Source: Microbacterium phyllosphaerae
GTDB taxonomy: Bacteria; Actinomycetota; Actinomycetes; Actinomycetales; Microbacteriaceae
Reading direction: 5' to 3'
NCBI RefSeq assembly: GCF_017876435.1
Contig: NZ_JAGIOA010000001.1
Coordinates: 1,798,001 to 1,862,000 of the forward strand
DNA length: 64,000 bases
The notes beneath the pieces are model-generated. The model made no database searches, was not told the DNA's origin, and saw nothing but the letters and a program-made list of their open reading frames with translations. Both the position numbers and the translations under genes were made by a program. Positions 56,281-64,000 of the stretch are shown one piece after another. Positions within the stretch are counted from its first letter, which is position 1, and each line of letters begins with the position of its first letter.

Positions 56281-57399
56281 CTAGCTCAGGCTCATCGGGA
56301 GCGAACGGCCGACGAGACCTCGGCCCTGGCCAGCGAGAGTGCGGGCGAGCGCGCGGATGGCCGTCGCCGCGGCATCCGTGCTGTCGCTCAGTACGATCGG
56401 CACGCCCTCGTCTCCACCGGTACGCAGCGCAGGACTCAGAGGGATCGAGGCGAGGAGCGGAACGGGCTGCGTCTCGGACAGGGCAGCCGCCACCGCAGCT
56501 CCGCCGCCCGACCCGAACAGGTCGACGACAGTGCCGTCCGGCAGAGTGAGCGCGCCCATGTTCTCGACGACGCCGATCACCCGCTGGCCGGTCTGGCGGG
56601 CGACGAGTCCGCTGCGGATCGCCACATCGGATGCCGCCGCCTGCGGCGTCGTGACCACGAGCACCTCGGCGTGCGGAAGCAGCTGGCCGATCGAGATGGC
56701 GATGTCGCCGGTACCGGGGGGCATGTCGATCAGGAGGATGTCGAGGTCGCCGAAGAAGACGTCAGTGAGGAACTGCTGCACGGTGCGGTGCAGCATCGGA
56801 CCCCGCCAGGCGACCACGGCCTCGCCGTCGCGAAGGAACATGCCGATCGAGATGGTTTTCACCCCGTGCGCCACGGGCGGCAGCATGAGGTCGTCGATGC
56901 GGGTCGGCTGCGTCCCCGCGGGGATGCCGAGCAGGCCGGGGATCGAGAAGCCGTGCACGTCGGCGTCGACGAGACCGACAGCGAGTCCCTGATCGGCGAG
57001 GGCAGCCGCGAGATTCGCCGTCACAGTGGACTTGCCGACGCCGCCCTTGCCGCTGGAGACCAGGATGACGCGGGTGAGCGAATCAGGACCGAACGGCATC
57101 TGACGTGCGGGGCGTCCGTCACGGAGCTTCTCGGTGAGCGCCTTGCGCTCGGCGGGAGTCATGACGCCGACCTCGACCTCCACCTCGGCGATGCCGGGGG
57201 CGGAGGCCGCAGCGGCTCGGACGTCGGACTCGATGCGCGCCGCCGCGGGGCATCCGACGATCGTGAGCACGATCGAGACGTGCGCGCGTCCGTCGTCGAC
57301 GGAGATCTCCCTGACCATGTCGAGGTCGCCGATCGGTCGCCGGAGCTCGGGATCGGTGACCGCGGCGACGGCCGCTCTGACAGCGTCGGCAGCGGTCAT
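56281..57399 (-). CDS. mrp: Mrp/ApbC-type P-loop ATPase
   Basis: 372 residues. An N-terminal MIP18/DUF59 domain (about 1-90, with P-E-L-R-R-P-I-G and Cys50) precedes a deviant Walker A P-loop S-G-K-G-G-V-G-K-S-T at 116-125, and a G-D-L-D-I-L-L-I-D-M-P-P-G-T-G-D Walker B. Mrp/Nbp35 proteins carry and transfer Fe-S clusters. The CPxC motif that holds the bridging cluster in bacterial Mrp is missing: the loop after V-V-E-N-M has no Cys. It overlaps the DUF1003 gene in ATGA. Confidence 0.9.
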   Translation of the reverse strand: MTAADAVRAAVAAVTDPELRRPIGDLDMVREISVDDGRAHVSIVLTIVGCPAAARIESDVRAAAASAPGIAEVEVEVGVMTPAERKALTEKLRDGRPARQMPFGPDSLTRVILVSSGKGGVGKSTVTANLAAALADQGLAVGLVDADVHGFSIPGLLGIPAGTQPTRIDDLMLPPVAHGVKTISIGMFLRDGEAVVAWRGPMLHRTVQQFLTDVFFGDLDILLIDMPPGTGDIAISIGQLLPHAEVLVVTTPQAAASDVAIRSGLVARQTGQRVIGVVENMGALTLPDGTVVDLFGSGGGAAVAAALSETQPVPLLASIPLSPALRTGGDEGVPIVLSDSTDAAATAIRALARTLAGQGRGLVGRSLPMSLS

Positions 57400-57947
57400 G
57401 AGGAGGTGCGGCCGCCGGGGCGACGCTCGCCCGGCTCATCATGCTCGCCGAGCTCGGCGAGCAGCGCCTTGAGCTCCTGGCGCAGCACGTCGCGGGTCAC
57501 GACCTGATTGTTGCGCTCTTCGAGCGACATCCGCAGCGCGACGATCTCTCGGGCGAGGTACTCGGTGTCGGCCAGATTGCGCTCCGCGCGCTGACGGTCC
57601 TGCTCGATCTGTACGCGGTCGCGGTCGTCCTGCCGGTTCTGTGCGAGAAGGATCAGGGGAGCGGCGTACGACGCCTGCAACGAGAGCATCAGGGTGAGGG
57701 CGGTGAACCCGAGTGCGGCGTCATCGAAGCGCAGGTTGTCGGGCAGCAGCGTGTTCCAGCAGATCCACAGCACGCAGAACAGGGTGAGGATCAGCAGGAA
57801 CGCCGGAGTTCCCATCGCCCGGGCGACCCACTCGGTGAAACGGCCGAACCTGTCGCGCGAGGTCGACCGCTGGCGGGGCGTTCCGCGTCCGAGCGTCGTG
57901 CCGCGCCCGAGAGGAGCGTCGAGCTGGGGCGAGCGGGAGCGGGCCAT
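57396..57947 (-). CDS. DUF1003 membrane protein
   Basis: 183 residues. Two membrane helices (about 48-66 and 78-100, with L-S-L-Q-A-S-Y-A-A-P-L-I-L-L-A-Q-N-R-Q) and a long charged, probably coiled-coil tail (D-R-D-R-V-Q-I-E-Q-D), the DUF1003 pattern. Its ATG touches the stop of the MgtE-like gene, and its stop overlaps mrp, so the three genes are coupled. DUF1003 function is unknown. Confidence 0.9.
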   Translation of the reverse strand: MARSRSPQLDAPLGRGTTLGRGTPRQRSTSRDRFGRFTEWVARAMGTPAFLLILTLFCVLWICWNTLLPDNLRFDDAALGFTALTLMLSLQASYAAPLILLAQNRQDDRDRVQIEQDRQRAERNLADTEYLAREIVALRMSLEERNNQVVTRDVLRQELKALLAELGEHDEPGERRPGGRTSS

Positions 57948-59212
57948 CAGCGCACCTCCTTCGTGACCGTCGACTCGTCGCTGTCGTGCGTGCGCCAGTC
58001 GTCGGGAAGCAGATAGTCGAGGACGTCGTCGATGCTGATCGCGCCGACCAGGCGGTGCGCGGTGTCGACCACAGGCAGCGACACCAGGTCGTAGCTCGCC
58101 AGCATCCGGGCGACCTCCGCGGCGGAGGCCGTGACGTGCACGGGCTCCAGGCTGTCGTCCATGATGGCGCCGAGTCGCTCATGGGGCGGATAGCGCAGCA
58201 TCCGCTGGAAGTGCACCATCCCGAGCAGACGGCCGGTCGGTGTCTCGAACGGCGGCAGCGTCACGAAGACCGCCGCGGCGAGGGCCGGGTGCAGCTCGTG
58301 CCGACGGATCAGGGCGAGTGCCTCGGCCACCGTGGCATCGGCGGAGAGGATGATCGGCTCGGGCGTCATGAGACCACCGGCCGTGTCGGGGCCGTAGCGC
58401 AGCAGCATCCTGACGTCTTCGGCCTCCTCCGGCTCCATCAGCTCGAGCAGCTGCTCGAGTCTGTTGGGAGGGAGCTGGGCGAGGAGGTCGGCCGCGTCGT
58501 CGGGCTCCATCTGGTCGAGGATGTCGGCGGCGCGCTCGTCACCGAGGCGATCGAGGATGTGCACCTGCTCGTCTTCGGGCATCTCCTCAAGGGCATCGGC
58601 GAGACGGTCGTCGGAGAGCTCTTCGGCGACCTCGATCATGCGCTGCTGCGGCAGATCGAGCAGGGTGTTCGCGAGGTCGGCGGCGTGCAGTTCGGAGTAC
58701 GAGGCGACGAGCTGCTCGGCCGACTGCGACTCACCCGGCGAGTGCTGCTCCGTGACCTCGCTCCAAGCGGCGAACGTGGTCGGGCCCTTGGCGAACGGCG
58801 ACGCGCTGGTCTTCGGACGGCGGAGGAAGAGCTGGCTGACAGCCCATTCGCCGAGGCGGTTCGGTTCGATCGCCACGTCTTCGATCACTGCGGTACCGCT
58901 GCCGTCGACCAGACCCACCCGTCGACCGAGGAGCTCGGCCAGGACGCGGACCTCGCCGGCGCGTGGCGAGAATCGGCGCACGTTGATGAGGCCGGTGCTG
59001 ATGACCTGACCCGCACGGATCGAGGTGACTCGTCCGATCGAGAGGAAGACCTGGCGGCGGCCCGGGATCTCGACGACGAGGCCGATCACGCGCGGAGCCG
59101 CCGTACTTCGGTACACGATGACGACATCACGGACTTTGCCGAGCCGGTCGCCCACGGGGTCGAAGACGGCGCAGCCTGCAAGGCGCGCGGCGAATACCCG
59201 TTGTGTGCTCAC
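57947..59212 (-). CDS. PRC-barrel, MgtE_N and CBS-pair protein without a transporter domain
   Basis: 421 residues from a GTG at 59212; TACGCT lies exactly 6 bp upstream. Order: a PRC-barrel-like N-terminal half (about 1-140), an MgtE N-terminal superhelix with E-M-P-E-D-E-Q-V and D-A-A-D-L-L-A-Q-L-P repeats (about 165-285), and a pair of CBS domains (about 290-410). These are the cytoplasmic Mg-sensing parts of MgtE; its membrane domain is absent, and no hydrophobic helix is present. It may sense Mg or nucleotide for the co-transcribed membrane protein. Confidence 0.9.
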   Translation of the reverse strand: MSTQRVFAARLAGCAVFDPVGDRLGKVRDVVIVYRSTAAPRVIGLVVEIPGRRQVFLSIGRVTSIRAGQVISTGLINVRRFSPRAGEVRVLAELLGRRVGLVDGSGTAVIEDVAIEPNRLGEWAVSQLFLRRPKTSASPFAKGPTTFAAWSEVTEQHSPGESQSAEQLVASYSELHAADLANTLLDLPQQRMIEVAEELSDDRLADALEEMPEDEQVHILDRLGDERAADILDQMEPDDAADLLAQLPPNRLEQLLELMEPEEAEDVRMLLRYGPDTAGGLMTPEPIILSADATVAEALALIRRHELHPALAAAVFVTLPPFETPTGRLLGMVHFQRMLRYPPHERLGAIMDDSLEPVHVTASAAEVARMLASYDLVSLPVVDTAHRLVGAISIDDVLDYLLPDDWRTHDSDESTVTKEVR

Positions 59213-59324
59213 TCATCCAGCGTAGTGCGCGGGGCCTGCGAGGGTCCTGCCGAGTGTGTCGCACCGGGGCCTCGGCGCGACACGCTCCCGGCCCCGCCAC
59301 CGGTGGGCATGGAACAATGGCGGG

Positions 59325-60077
59325 ATGAGCATGCTGAACCGTCCAGCTGACAGCCGCGATGAGGGCGAGATCGTCGCCTCCACCCGTGATTACGAGGGAG
59401 CGCAGAAGACGGTCTCGAAACTGATCGCCGAGGACGTGCCTGCACGCGACATCGCGATCATCGGACAGAGCGTTCGCACCGTCGAGCGCATCACCGGACG
59501 CCTCGGTTACGCCGCTGCCGCTCGCTCGGGTGCCGTCAACGGCGTGCTCATCGGGCTCTTCCTCTCCGCGATCCTCGTGATCGGCAACCCTGAGGTGCCG
59601 ATCCAGCTCTTCGTCGGCTTCGTGTTCATCGGAGTCGCGCTCGGCATGCTGCTGAGCCTCGTCACGTATGCGATCGTGCGTCGTCGTCGCGATTTCGCGA
59701 GCATCACGCAGTTCGCGGCCGATCACTACGAGGTCCGTGTGCAGGCGGGATCCCTCGCGAAGGCGCGTCTGGCGCTCGGTGCTGCGAAGCCGACACCGGT
59801 CCGCGCACCGGTGAACCTCGATGAGCCGCCGCGGTACGGTGAGCGCATCACCCCCGGGGGCCACACGGCACCCACCCCTCCCGCCACGCCCGTCGAGCCG
59901 ACGCCCGGCCCCGAACAGGTACCCGGCTCCGAGCCGACACCGCCCCTGGGCGGCGGCCAGACCCCGCCCGAGGAACCTGCGATCCCGCCGCGCCCGGCGG
60001 ATCCGAGCACGCCGCCCGCTGATGTCCCGGATGCCGGTGCCGCCGGTGTTCCGCCGAAGTCGGCGGAGCCCGCCTGA
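59325..60077 (+). CDS. general stress protein 17M-like membrane protein
   Basis: 250 residues. A YflT/GSP17M-like N-terminal domain (A-S-T-R-D-Y-E-G-A-Q-K-T-V-S-K-L, then A-I-I-G) is followed by two membrane helices (about 75-95 and 103-125), a second copy of the alternating fold (F-A-A-D-H-Y-E-V) and a 75-residue Pro/Glu/Thr-rich tail. AACAAT (59313-59318) lies 6 bp before the ATG, so it is probably leaderless. The stop shares a base with the next start. Confidence 0.85.
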   Translation: MSMLNRPADSRDEGEIVASTRDYEGAQKTVSKLIAEDVPARDIAIIGQSVRTVERITGRLGYAAAARSGAVNGVLIGLFLSAILVIGNPEVPIQLFVGFVFIGVALGMLLSLVTYAIVRRRRDFASITQFAADHYEVRVQAGSLAKARLALGAAKPTPVRAPVNLDEPPRYGERITPGGHTAPTPPATPVEPTPGPEQVPGSEPTPPLGGGQTPPEEPAIPPRPADPSTPPADVPDAGAAGVPPKSAEPA

Positions 60078-60871
60078 TGACCGAACCGCAGCGCGAGCCG
60101 TTCGACCCCATCGATCCGTCCGCACCGGCGCAGCCGCCGATGCCGCCGGCCGCACCGCCGTACGTGTCGGTGCCGCCTGCTCCGCCGGCGCCCGGGGCGG
60201 TGCCTCCCTCGGCCGTGGCACCCGTCTACGCAGATGCTCCGGTTCCGGGGTATGCCGCGCCGCATCAGAGTCCGGGACAGGCGCCCGCCTCTCAGCCGCC
60301 GCACGGCTACTCGCAGCAGTCGCCCGCTTATCCGCAGCAGGCACCCGCGTACCCGCAGCAGGCGCCCATGTACTCGCAGGCACCTGTGTACCCGCAGGCA
60401 CCCGGCCACGGGTACCCGCCGCCGCAGAACGGGTACCCCGCGCCCGGCCACCCCATCGGGGCGTACCCCGCCGCCGTCCCGCCGCGTGGCCTGCTCCCGT
60501 GGGCGCTCGGGCTTCTGATCCTCATCCCGTTCCCGTTCGTCGGGGGACTCGCGTCGGGGATCGCGATGGCGGTCAGCGGTGGAGCCTCTCGTCGCTTCGG
60601 GGGAGTCGCCCGCGAGAACGCGCGCGCCGCGCTGAACTGGGGGCTCACCTACCTTCTGGTCTCCACCGTGCTCCTGGTGTCGCACTTCGTGGTGCTGGCC
60701 AGTCTGACCCGCGATTCTCCGTCGACGGGCTTCTATCCGATCGGCATCCCGATCACGATCTACTTCGCCCTGTCGGTGTTCCACCTGGGGCTCGTCATCA
60801 TGGGCATGATCCGCACATCGGGCGGCAAGCTCATGCGAGTCCCGTTCGCGATCCCGTACCTGCGCGCCTGA
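60077..60871 (+). CDS. DUF4870-like membrane protein with Pro/Gln/Tyr-rich repeats
   Basis: 264 residues. The first 140 are low-complexity and disordered, with short repeats such as A-Y-P-Q-Q-A-P and V-Y-P-Q-A-P. Three membrane helices follow (about 145-165, 190-215 and 232-252), with the DUF4870-type pattern R-E-N-A-R-A-A-L-N-W-G. Starts within the previous stop and ends within the next start (TGATG). Function unknown. Confidence 0.85.
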   Translation: MTEPQREPFDPIDPSAPAQPPMPPAAPPYVSVPPAPPAPGAVPPSAVAPVYADAPVPGYAAPHQSPGQAPASQPPHGYSQQSPAYPQQAPAYPQQAPMYSQAPVYPQAPGHGYPPPQNGYPAPGHPIGAYPAAVPPRGLLPWALGLLILIPFPFVGGLASGIAMAVSGGASRRFGGVARENARAALNWGLTYLLVSTVLLVSHFVVLASLTRDSPSTGFYPIGIPITIYFALSVFHLGLVIMGMIRTSGGKLMRVPFAIPYLRA

Positions 60872-61521
60872 TGTCCGAGATCTCCGTCGAACTGCCCACC
60901 GGGGCGACGACGGTCTCTGCGGACTGGGCCGCCGGTACCCACGGTTCGACGATCGTCATCGCGCACGGGGCGGGCACAGGCAAGGACCATCCGTTCCTCA
61001 CGGGGTTCGCCGATGCGCTCGGTGCACTCGGCTTCTCGACGCTGCGATTCAACTTCCCCTACGTCGAGCAGGGGCGCAGGATGCCGGGGCCGGCGACGCA
61101 CGCGATCGCGACCTGGAACGCGGCGGTGGCCTTCGCTCGCGAACAGGATCCGGAGGCTGCCGTCTGGGCGTCCGGCAAGTCCTACGGCGGACGGATGGCC
61201 TCCATGGCCGTGTCCGACGGTCTTGTCGTCGACGGTCTCGCCTACCTCGGCTATCCGCTGCACGCTCCGGGCAAGCCCGAGAAGCCACGCGCGGAGCACC
61301 TGCCGGCGATCACCGTGCCGCAGCTCTTCGTCGAGGGCACGAACGATCCGTTCATCCAGCCCGTGACGCAGTTCGAAGACGTCGTCGCCACCTGTCAGGA
61401 CGCCCGTGTCGTCTGGATCGAGGGCGGAGGCCACACCTTCGAGGTGAAGGGGCACAAGCGCCCGGCATCCGACATCGGCGCGTCGCTCGCGCCTTTCGTC
61501 GCGGAGTTCGCCCGGCCCTGA
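60871..61521 (+). CDS. alpha/beta hydrolase of the KANL3/Tex30-like group
   Basis: 216 residues. I-A-H-G-A-G-T-G-K-D-H-P-F near residue 30, R-F-N-F-P-Y and the elbow G-K-S-Y-G-G-R with a Ser nucleophile near residue 104, followed by the acid E-G-T-N-D-P-F and a late G-G-H-T-F with the catalytic His. This is the KAT8 regulatory/Tex30-like dienelactone hydrolase group, whose substrate in bacteria is not known. Translationally coupled to the preceding gene. Confidence 0.85.
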   Translation: MSEISVELPTGATTVSADWAAGTHGSTIVIAHGAGTGKDHPFLTGFADALGALGFSTLRFNFPYVEQGRRMPGPATHAIATWNAAVAFAREQDPEAAVWASGKSYGGRMASMAVSDGLVVDGLAYLGYPLHAPGKPEKPRAEHLPAITVPQLFVEGTNDPFIQPVTQFEDVVATCQDARVVWIEGGGHTFEVKGHKRPASDIGASLAPFVAEFARP

Positions 61522-61533
61522 CAGCATGGCAGG

Positions 61534-62271
61534 GTGAGTCTCGATCGAATCGCCCTGATCTCGGATGTGCACGGCAACCTGACCGCCCTCGAGGCGGTGC
61601 TCGCCGACATCGGGCGCCGGGGGATCACGCGTATCGTCAACCTCGGCGACACCGCGGGCAAGGGTCCGCGAGGCGAGGATGCGGTGCGGCGCTGCCGTGC
61701 GGTGTGCGAGGTGAACGTCCGTGGCAACTGGGACGACTTCCTTCCCACGATCCCCGACGACGGACCCGCTGAGATGCTCTGGTGGCGCGACGAGCTGTCG
61801 CCGTCGAGCAGGGAGTGGCTCGCGGCGCTTCCCCTCAGTGCCGATCTGATACTCAGTGGTCGCCGGATCCGGCTGTTCCACGCGTCGGCGCAGAGCCCGC
61901 ACGTCCGAGTGCACTTCCACCACACGCCCGAGCAGTTCTCCGCGATGTTCGAGGCGACCGAGATGACCGGAGACGGCCCGCTGCCCGACGTCGTGGGATA
62001 CGCCGACATCCACGATGCCTACATCGAATCGAATGACGGACGCACGCTGTTCAACGTCGGCAGCGTCGGGAACCCGCTCGACACGCCCGTGCCGTCGTAC
62101 GTGATCCTCGAGGGCGGGGAATCGGCCGACGATCCGTTCGGCATCCAGTTCGTCCGTGTGCCGTACGACGTCGAGGCCGAGATCGCTGTCGCCCAGTCGC
62201 TCGACATGCCGACCACCGACGTCTGGTCGATCGAGCTCCGCACCGCCGTCTACCGAGGACGGCAGTGGTGA
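61534..62271 (+). CDS. metallophosphoesterase
   Basis: 245 residues from a GTG at 61534; CAGCAT (61522-61527) lies 6 bp upstream. Calcineurin-like fold with the metal motifs S-D-V-H-G-N, L-G-D-T and R-G-N-W-D-D; a later H-A-S and Y-A-D-I-H supply the remaining ligands (the usual GHTH reads G-Y-A-D-I-H). It resembles YfcE/diadenosine-type phosphodiesterases, but the substrate is unknown. The last codons overlap the VOC gene. Confidence 0.88.
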   Translation: MSLDRIALISDVHGNLTALEAVLADIGRRGITRIVNLGDTAGKGPRGEDAVRRCRAVCEVNVRGNWDDFLPTIPDDGPAEMLWWRDELSPSSREWLAALPLSADLILSGRRIRLFHASAQSPHVRVHFHHTPEQFSAMFEATEMTGDGPLPDVVGYADIHDAYIESNDGRTLFNVGSVGNPLDTPVPSYVILEGGESADDPFGIQFVRVPYDVEAEIAVAQSLDMPTTDVWSIELRTAVYRGRQW

Positions 62272-62663
62272 AAGGGCTCCACCACGTCGAGATCTGGGTG
62301 GCCGATCTCGACGAGGCCGTGGACAGCTGGGGCTGGCTGCTCCCGCGGCTGGGTCTCGAGCTCACGGGCGAGTGGGCGGACGGTCGCACATGGGAGGCGG
62401 GGAGCGCGTACGTGACGCTCACGACCTCGCCGAATCTGTCAGCCACCGCACACGATCGGCGTCGCGCCGGCGTCAACCATCTCGCGTTCTGGGGTGGGAC
62501 GCGCGCCGAGGTCGATTCCCTGCTGGCGGACGCGGACGCGCACGGATGGCATCCGCTCTACCAGGAGCGGTACCCGCACGCCGGCGGACCGGACCACTAC
62601 GCCGGTTGGGTGCAGAACGCGCAGGGGTTCAAGGTCGAGATCGTCGCGGAGCAGCCCGCATAG
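62265..62663 (+). CDS. VOC-family (glyoxalase/dioxygenase fold) protein
   Basis: 132 residues from a GTG at 62265 or 62268. Paired beta-alpha-beta-beta-beta modules with H-H-V-E-I-W-V-A-D-L-D-E-A near the start, V-N-H-L-A-F-W and a late K-V-E-I-V. His and Glu are at the metal positions of glyoxalase-like proteins. The substrate is unknown. It overlaps the metallophosphoesterase stop and ends the six-gene run. Confidence 0.88.
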   Translation: MVKGLHHVEIWVADLDEAVDSWGWLLPRLGLELTGEWADGRTWEAGSAYVTLTTSPNLSATAHDRRRAGVNHLAFWGGTRAEVDSLLADADAHGWHPLYQERYPHAGGPDHYAGWVQNAQGFKVEIVAEQPA

Positions 62664-62666
62664 GCG

Positions 62667-63560
62667 TCAGCCGAGCGATGAGAGCTCAGGGTCATCGAGC
62701 AGCCGCCGCATAGTGGAGAGCCCCAGGTCGCTCATCGCGGGGTTCGACTCCTCGTAGTACCAGCCCAGTCCCATCGCTTGCTGCAGGGCCCAGGCCGCAC
62801 CCCGCATCCACTCGACGTCGCCGGAGCCCAGCCGGTCACGGATGATACGGCGACGTGGTGCGTCGAACAGGTGCCAGGCCGCGACGAGGTCGAGCGCACG
62901 ATCCGCGGGGCCGAAGCCGCCACCGTCGAGGACCCCCGCCAGGCGATCGTCCGAGACCAGGAGGTTGACCGGCGTGAGGTCACGGTGGCTCATGAGCTCG
63001 GGGCCGGACGAGGGGAGCCCCCGCAGCGTATTCCAGAGACGACGGACTCGAGGAGCATCGAGCAGGTGGCCGCTCCTGTCGATGCAGAGCTCGACCCACT
63101 CGTCGTGGTCGGCGAGGACGCCGCCGCGACCGTGGCCGTCGAACACACGCCCGCGGACATCCGCGGCCCGGAGAGAAGCGATCACATCGCCGACGTCGGA
63201 CGCCAAGGACTCGGATGCCGCGTGGCCGTCGTGGCTCGCGGTCATGCCCGGCACCCAGGTCTGCACCGACCACGCCGACGGATACTCCGACGTCGACGGG
63301 CCGATGCCGACAGGTCGGGGCGATGCCACCGGGCACACCGCGGCGAACTCCGTCATCGCGGCGGCTTCGCTGTGCAATGCCGCTTCGGTCTCCCCGGTGA
63401 GCGGGAACCGCGCCGCCAGATCGTCGCCGATGCGGAAGATGGTGTTCACCGTCCCCGCCGTGCGGACGCGCCGCAACGGCATGAGGGCGAGCTCCGGGAA
63501 CCGCCGGGCGATCAGTCGCGCAGCGGTGTCATCGGTGAGCCCGAACTCGCCCTCATGCAT
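62667..63560 (-). CDS. aminoglycoside phosphotransferase-like kinase
   Basis: 297 residues. Protein-kinase-like fold: catalytic Asp in S-H-R-D-L-T-P-V-N (HxDx4N), and the metal-binding segment L-D-G-G-G-F-G, slightly different from the common I-D-x-G. The N-terminal lobe ends with A-A-R-F-P. APH-family members phosphorylate antibiotics, sugars or homoserine; here the target is unknown, and resistance should not be assumed. Its start is 9 bp after the M24 peptidase stop on the same strand, so the two are probably one operon. Confidence 0.88.
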   Translation of the reverse strand: MHEGEFGLTDDTAARLIARRFPELALMPLRRVRTAGTVNTIFRIGDDLAARFPLTGETEAALHSEAAAMTEFAAVCPVASPRPVGIGPSTSEYPSAWSVQTWVPGMTASHDGHAASESLASDVGDVIASLRAADVRGRVFDGHGRGGVLADHDEWVELCIDRSGHLLDAPRVRRLWNTLRGLPSSGPELMSHRDLTPVNLLVSDDRLAGVLDGGGFGPADRALDLVAAWHLFDAPRRRIIRDRLGSGDVEWMRGAAWALQQAMGLGWYYEESNPAMSDLGLSTMRRLLDDPELSSLG

Positions 63561-63569
63561 GCAGCGAGG

Positions 63570-64000
63570 TCAGCCCTGCACTCGCGCGATCCAGGCTTCG
63601 ACCTCGTCCGCGGTGCGGGGGATCTCCGCCGACAGGTTGACCGGGCCCTCCTCCGTCATCAGGATGTCGTCCTCGATGCGCACACCGATACCGCGGTACT
63701 CGGCGGGGACGGTGAGGTCGTCGATCTGGAAGTACAGTCCGGGCTCGATCGTGAAGACCATGCCCGGGGCGAGGATGCCGTCGTAGTACATCTCGCGACG
63801 GGCCTGAGCGCAGTCGTGGACGTCGATGCCGAGGTGGTGCGAGGTGCCGTGCACCATGTAGCGGCGGTGCTGTCCGCCGGCATCCGCGTCGAGTGCCTCC
63901 TGCGCGGTCACGGGGAGCAGGCCCCACTCGGCGACCTGGGCGGCGATCACACGCATGGCCGCCTCGTGCACCTCGCGGAAGCGCACGCCGACGCGGGCGG
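63570..64000 (-). CDS. Xaa-Pro aminopeptidase-like M24 peptidase, N-terminus beyond the window
   Basis: The last 143 codons of an M24 metallopeptidase; the gene continues past 64000. Metal ligands are visible: G-T-S-H-H-L-G-I-D-V-H-D (His), T-I-E-P-G-L-Y (Glu) and V-R-I-E-D-D (Glu). It resembles PepP, which removes N-terminal residues before Pro. The preceding R-F-R-E-V-H-E-A-A helix also fits. The start is not seen. Confidence 0.93.
   Translation of the reverse strand, partial: ARVGVRFREVHEAAMRVIAAQVAEWGLLPVTAQEALDADAGGQHRRYMVHGTSHHLGIDVHDCAQARREMYYDGILAPGMVFTIEPGLYFQIDDLTVPAEYRGIGVRIEDDILMTEEGPVNLSAEIPRTADEVEAWIARVQG

Noticed and set aside
60300-60480. Repetitive stretch as a CRISPR or DNA tandem repeat array
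   Set aside because: The repetition is of short codon motifs (Y-P-Q-Q-A-P) within one reading frame, not spaced identical repeats.
62667-63560. Antibiotic resistance gene
   Set aside because: The kinase fold is clear, but the family includes many housekeeping kinases and nothing specific to aminoglycosides is visible.

Overview
The window is 64 kb of GC-rich, densely packed chromosomal DNA from a Gram-positive actinobacterium, most likely a member of the Microbacteriaceae close to Microbacterium. This is an inference from gene content and style: C/G-rich third codon positions, frequent GTG starts, many ATGA or TGATG stop/start overlaps, TAnnnT -10 boxes about 6 bp upstream of start codons (leaderless transcripts), a mycobacterial-type FdxA seven-iron ferredoxin beside dapC, a DUF3117 protein, and an nrtR-nadA-nadB-nadC-nifS operon. 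No rRNA, tRNA, CRISPR array, phage, integrase or insertion sequence was recognised. It reads as core chromosome with small accessory genes.

Layout. 1-9 kb: small-enzyme and stress genes (alpha/beta hydrolases, a condensation-domain/GNAT fusion, an isochorismatase-type hydrolase, an ABC-F ATPase, a LysR-type DNA-binding domain alone, a Cys-less HesB-like protein, a GNAT enzyme, Dps, a PlsC-like acyltransferase). 9-15 kb: a DHA2-type efflux pump, an ABC exporter, an SDR and a family 2 glycosyltransferase. 15-20.5 kb: de novo NAD synthesis under an NrtR-type regulator, with a cysteine desulfurase last, probably serving the NadA iron-sulfur cluster. 20.5-26 kb: a five-gene oligopeptide/oligosaccharide ABC importer. 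26-31 kb: a tandem glycine riboswitch followed by gcvT-gcvH-gcvP. 31-36.5 kb: a second importer of the same class, with its two ATPases fused.

36-45 kb: a CPBP-type membrane protease, typA, a secreted transglycosylase-like protein, glutaminase and an MFS pump, then an azlCD branched-chain amino acid exporter with a divergent XRE-cupin regulator. 45-54 kb: lysine/diaminopimelate genes (fdxA-dapC, and divergent dapD and dapE) around citrate synthase and a DEAD-box helicase. 54-64 kb: DUF3117, an O-methyltransferase, tatB, an mrp-DUF1003-MgtE-like operon, a six-gene run of small proteins from a stress-protein homologue to a VOC protein, a phosphotransferase, and the C-terminal part of an M24 aminopeptidase cut by the window edge.

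No obviously new multi-gene system stands out. The points most worth following are the stand-alone condensation-GNAT fusion facing an alpha/beta hydrolase, a small gene with an in-frame stop, a short peptide with a CxxxxC tail, several palindromes lying exactly on promoter elements (efflux pump, importer, gltA, dapD/dapE), a transporter-less PRC-MgtE_N-CBS protein, and the window-wide leaderless promoter pattern, which also settles many start codons.
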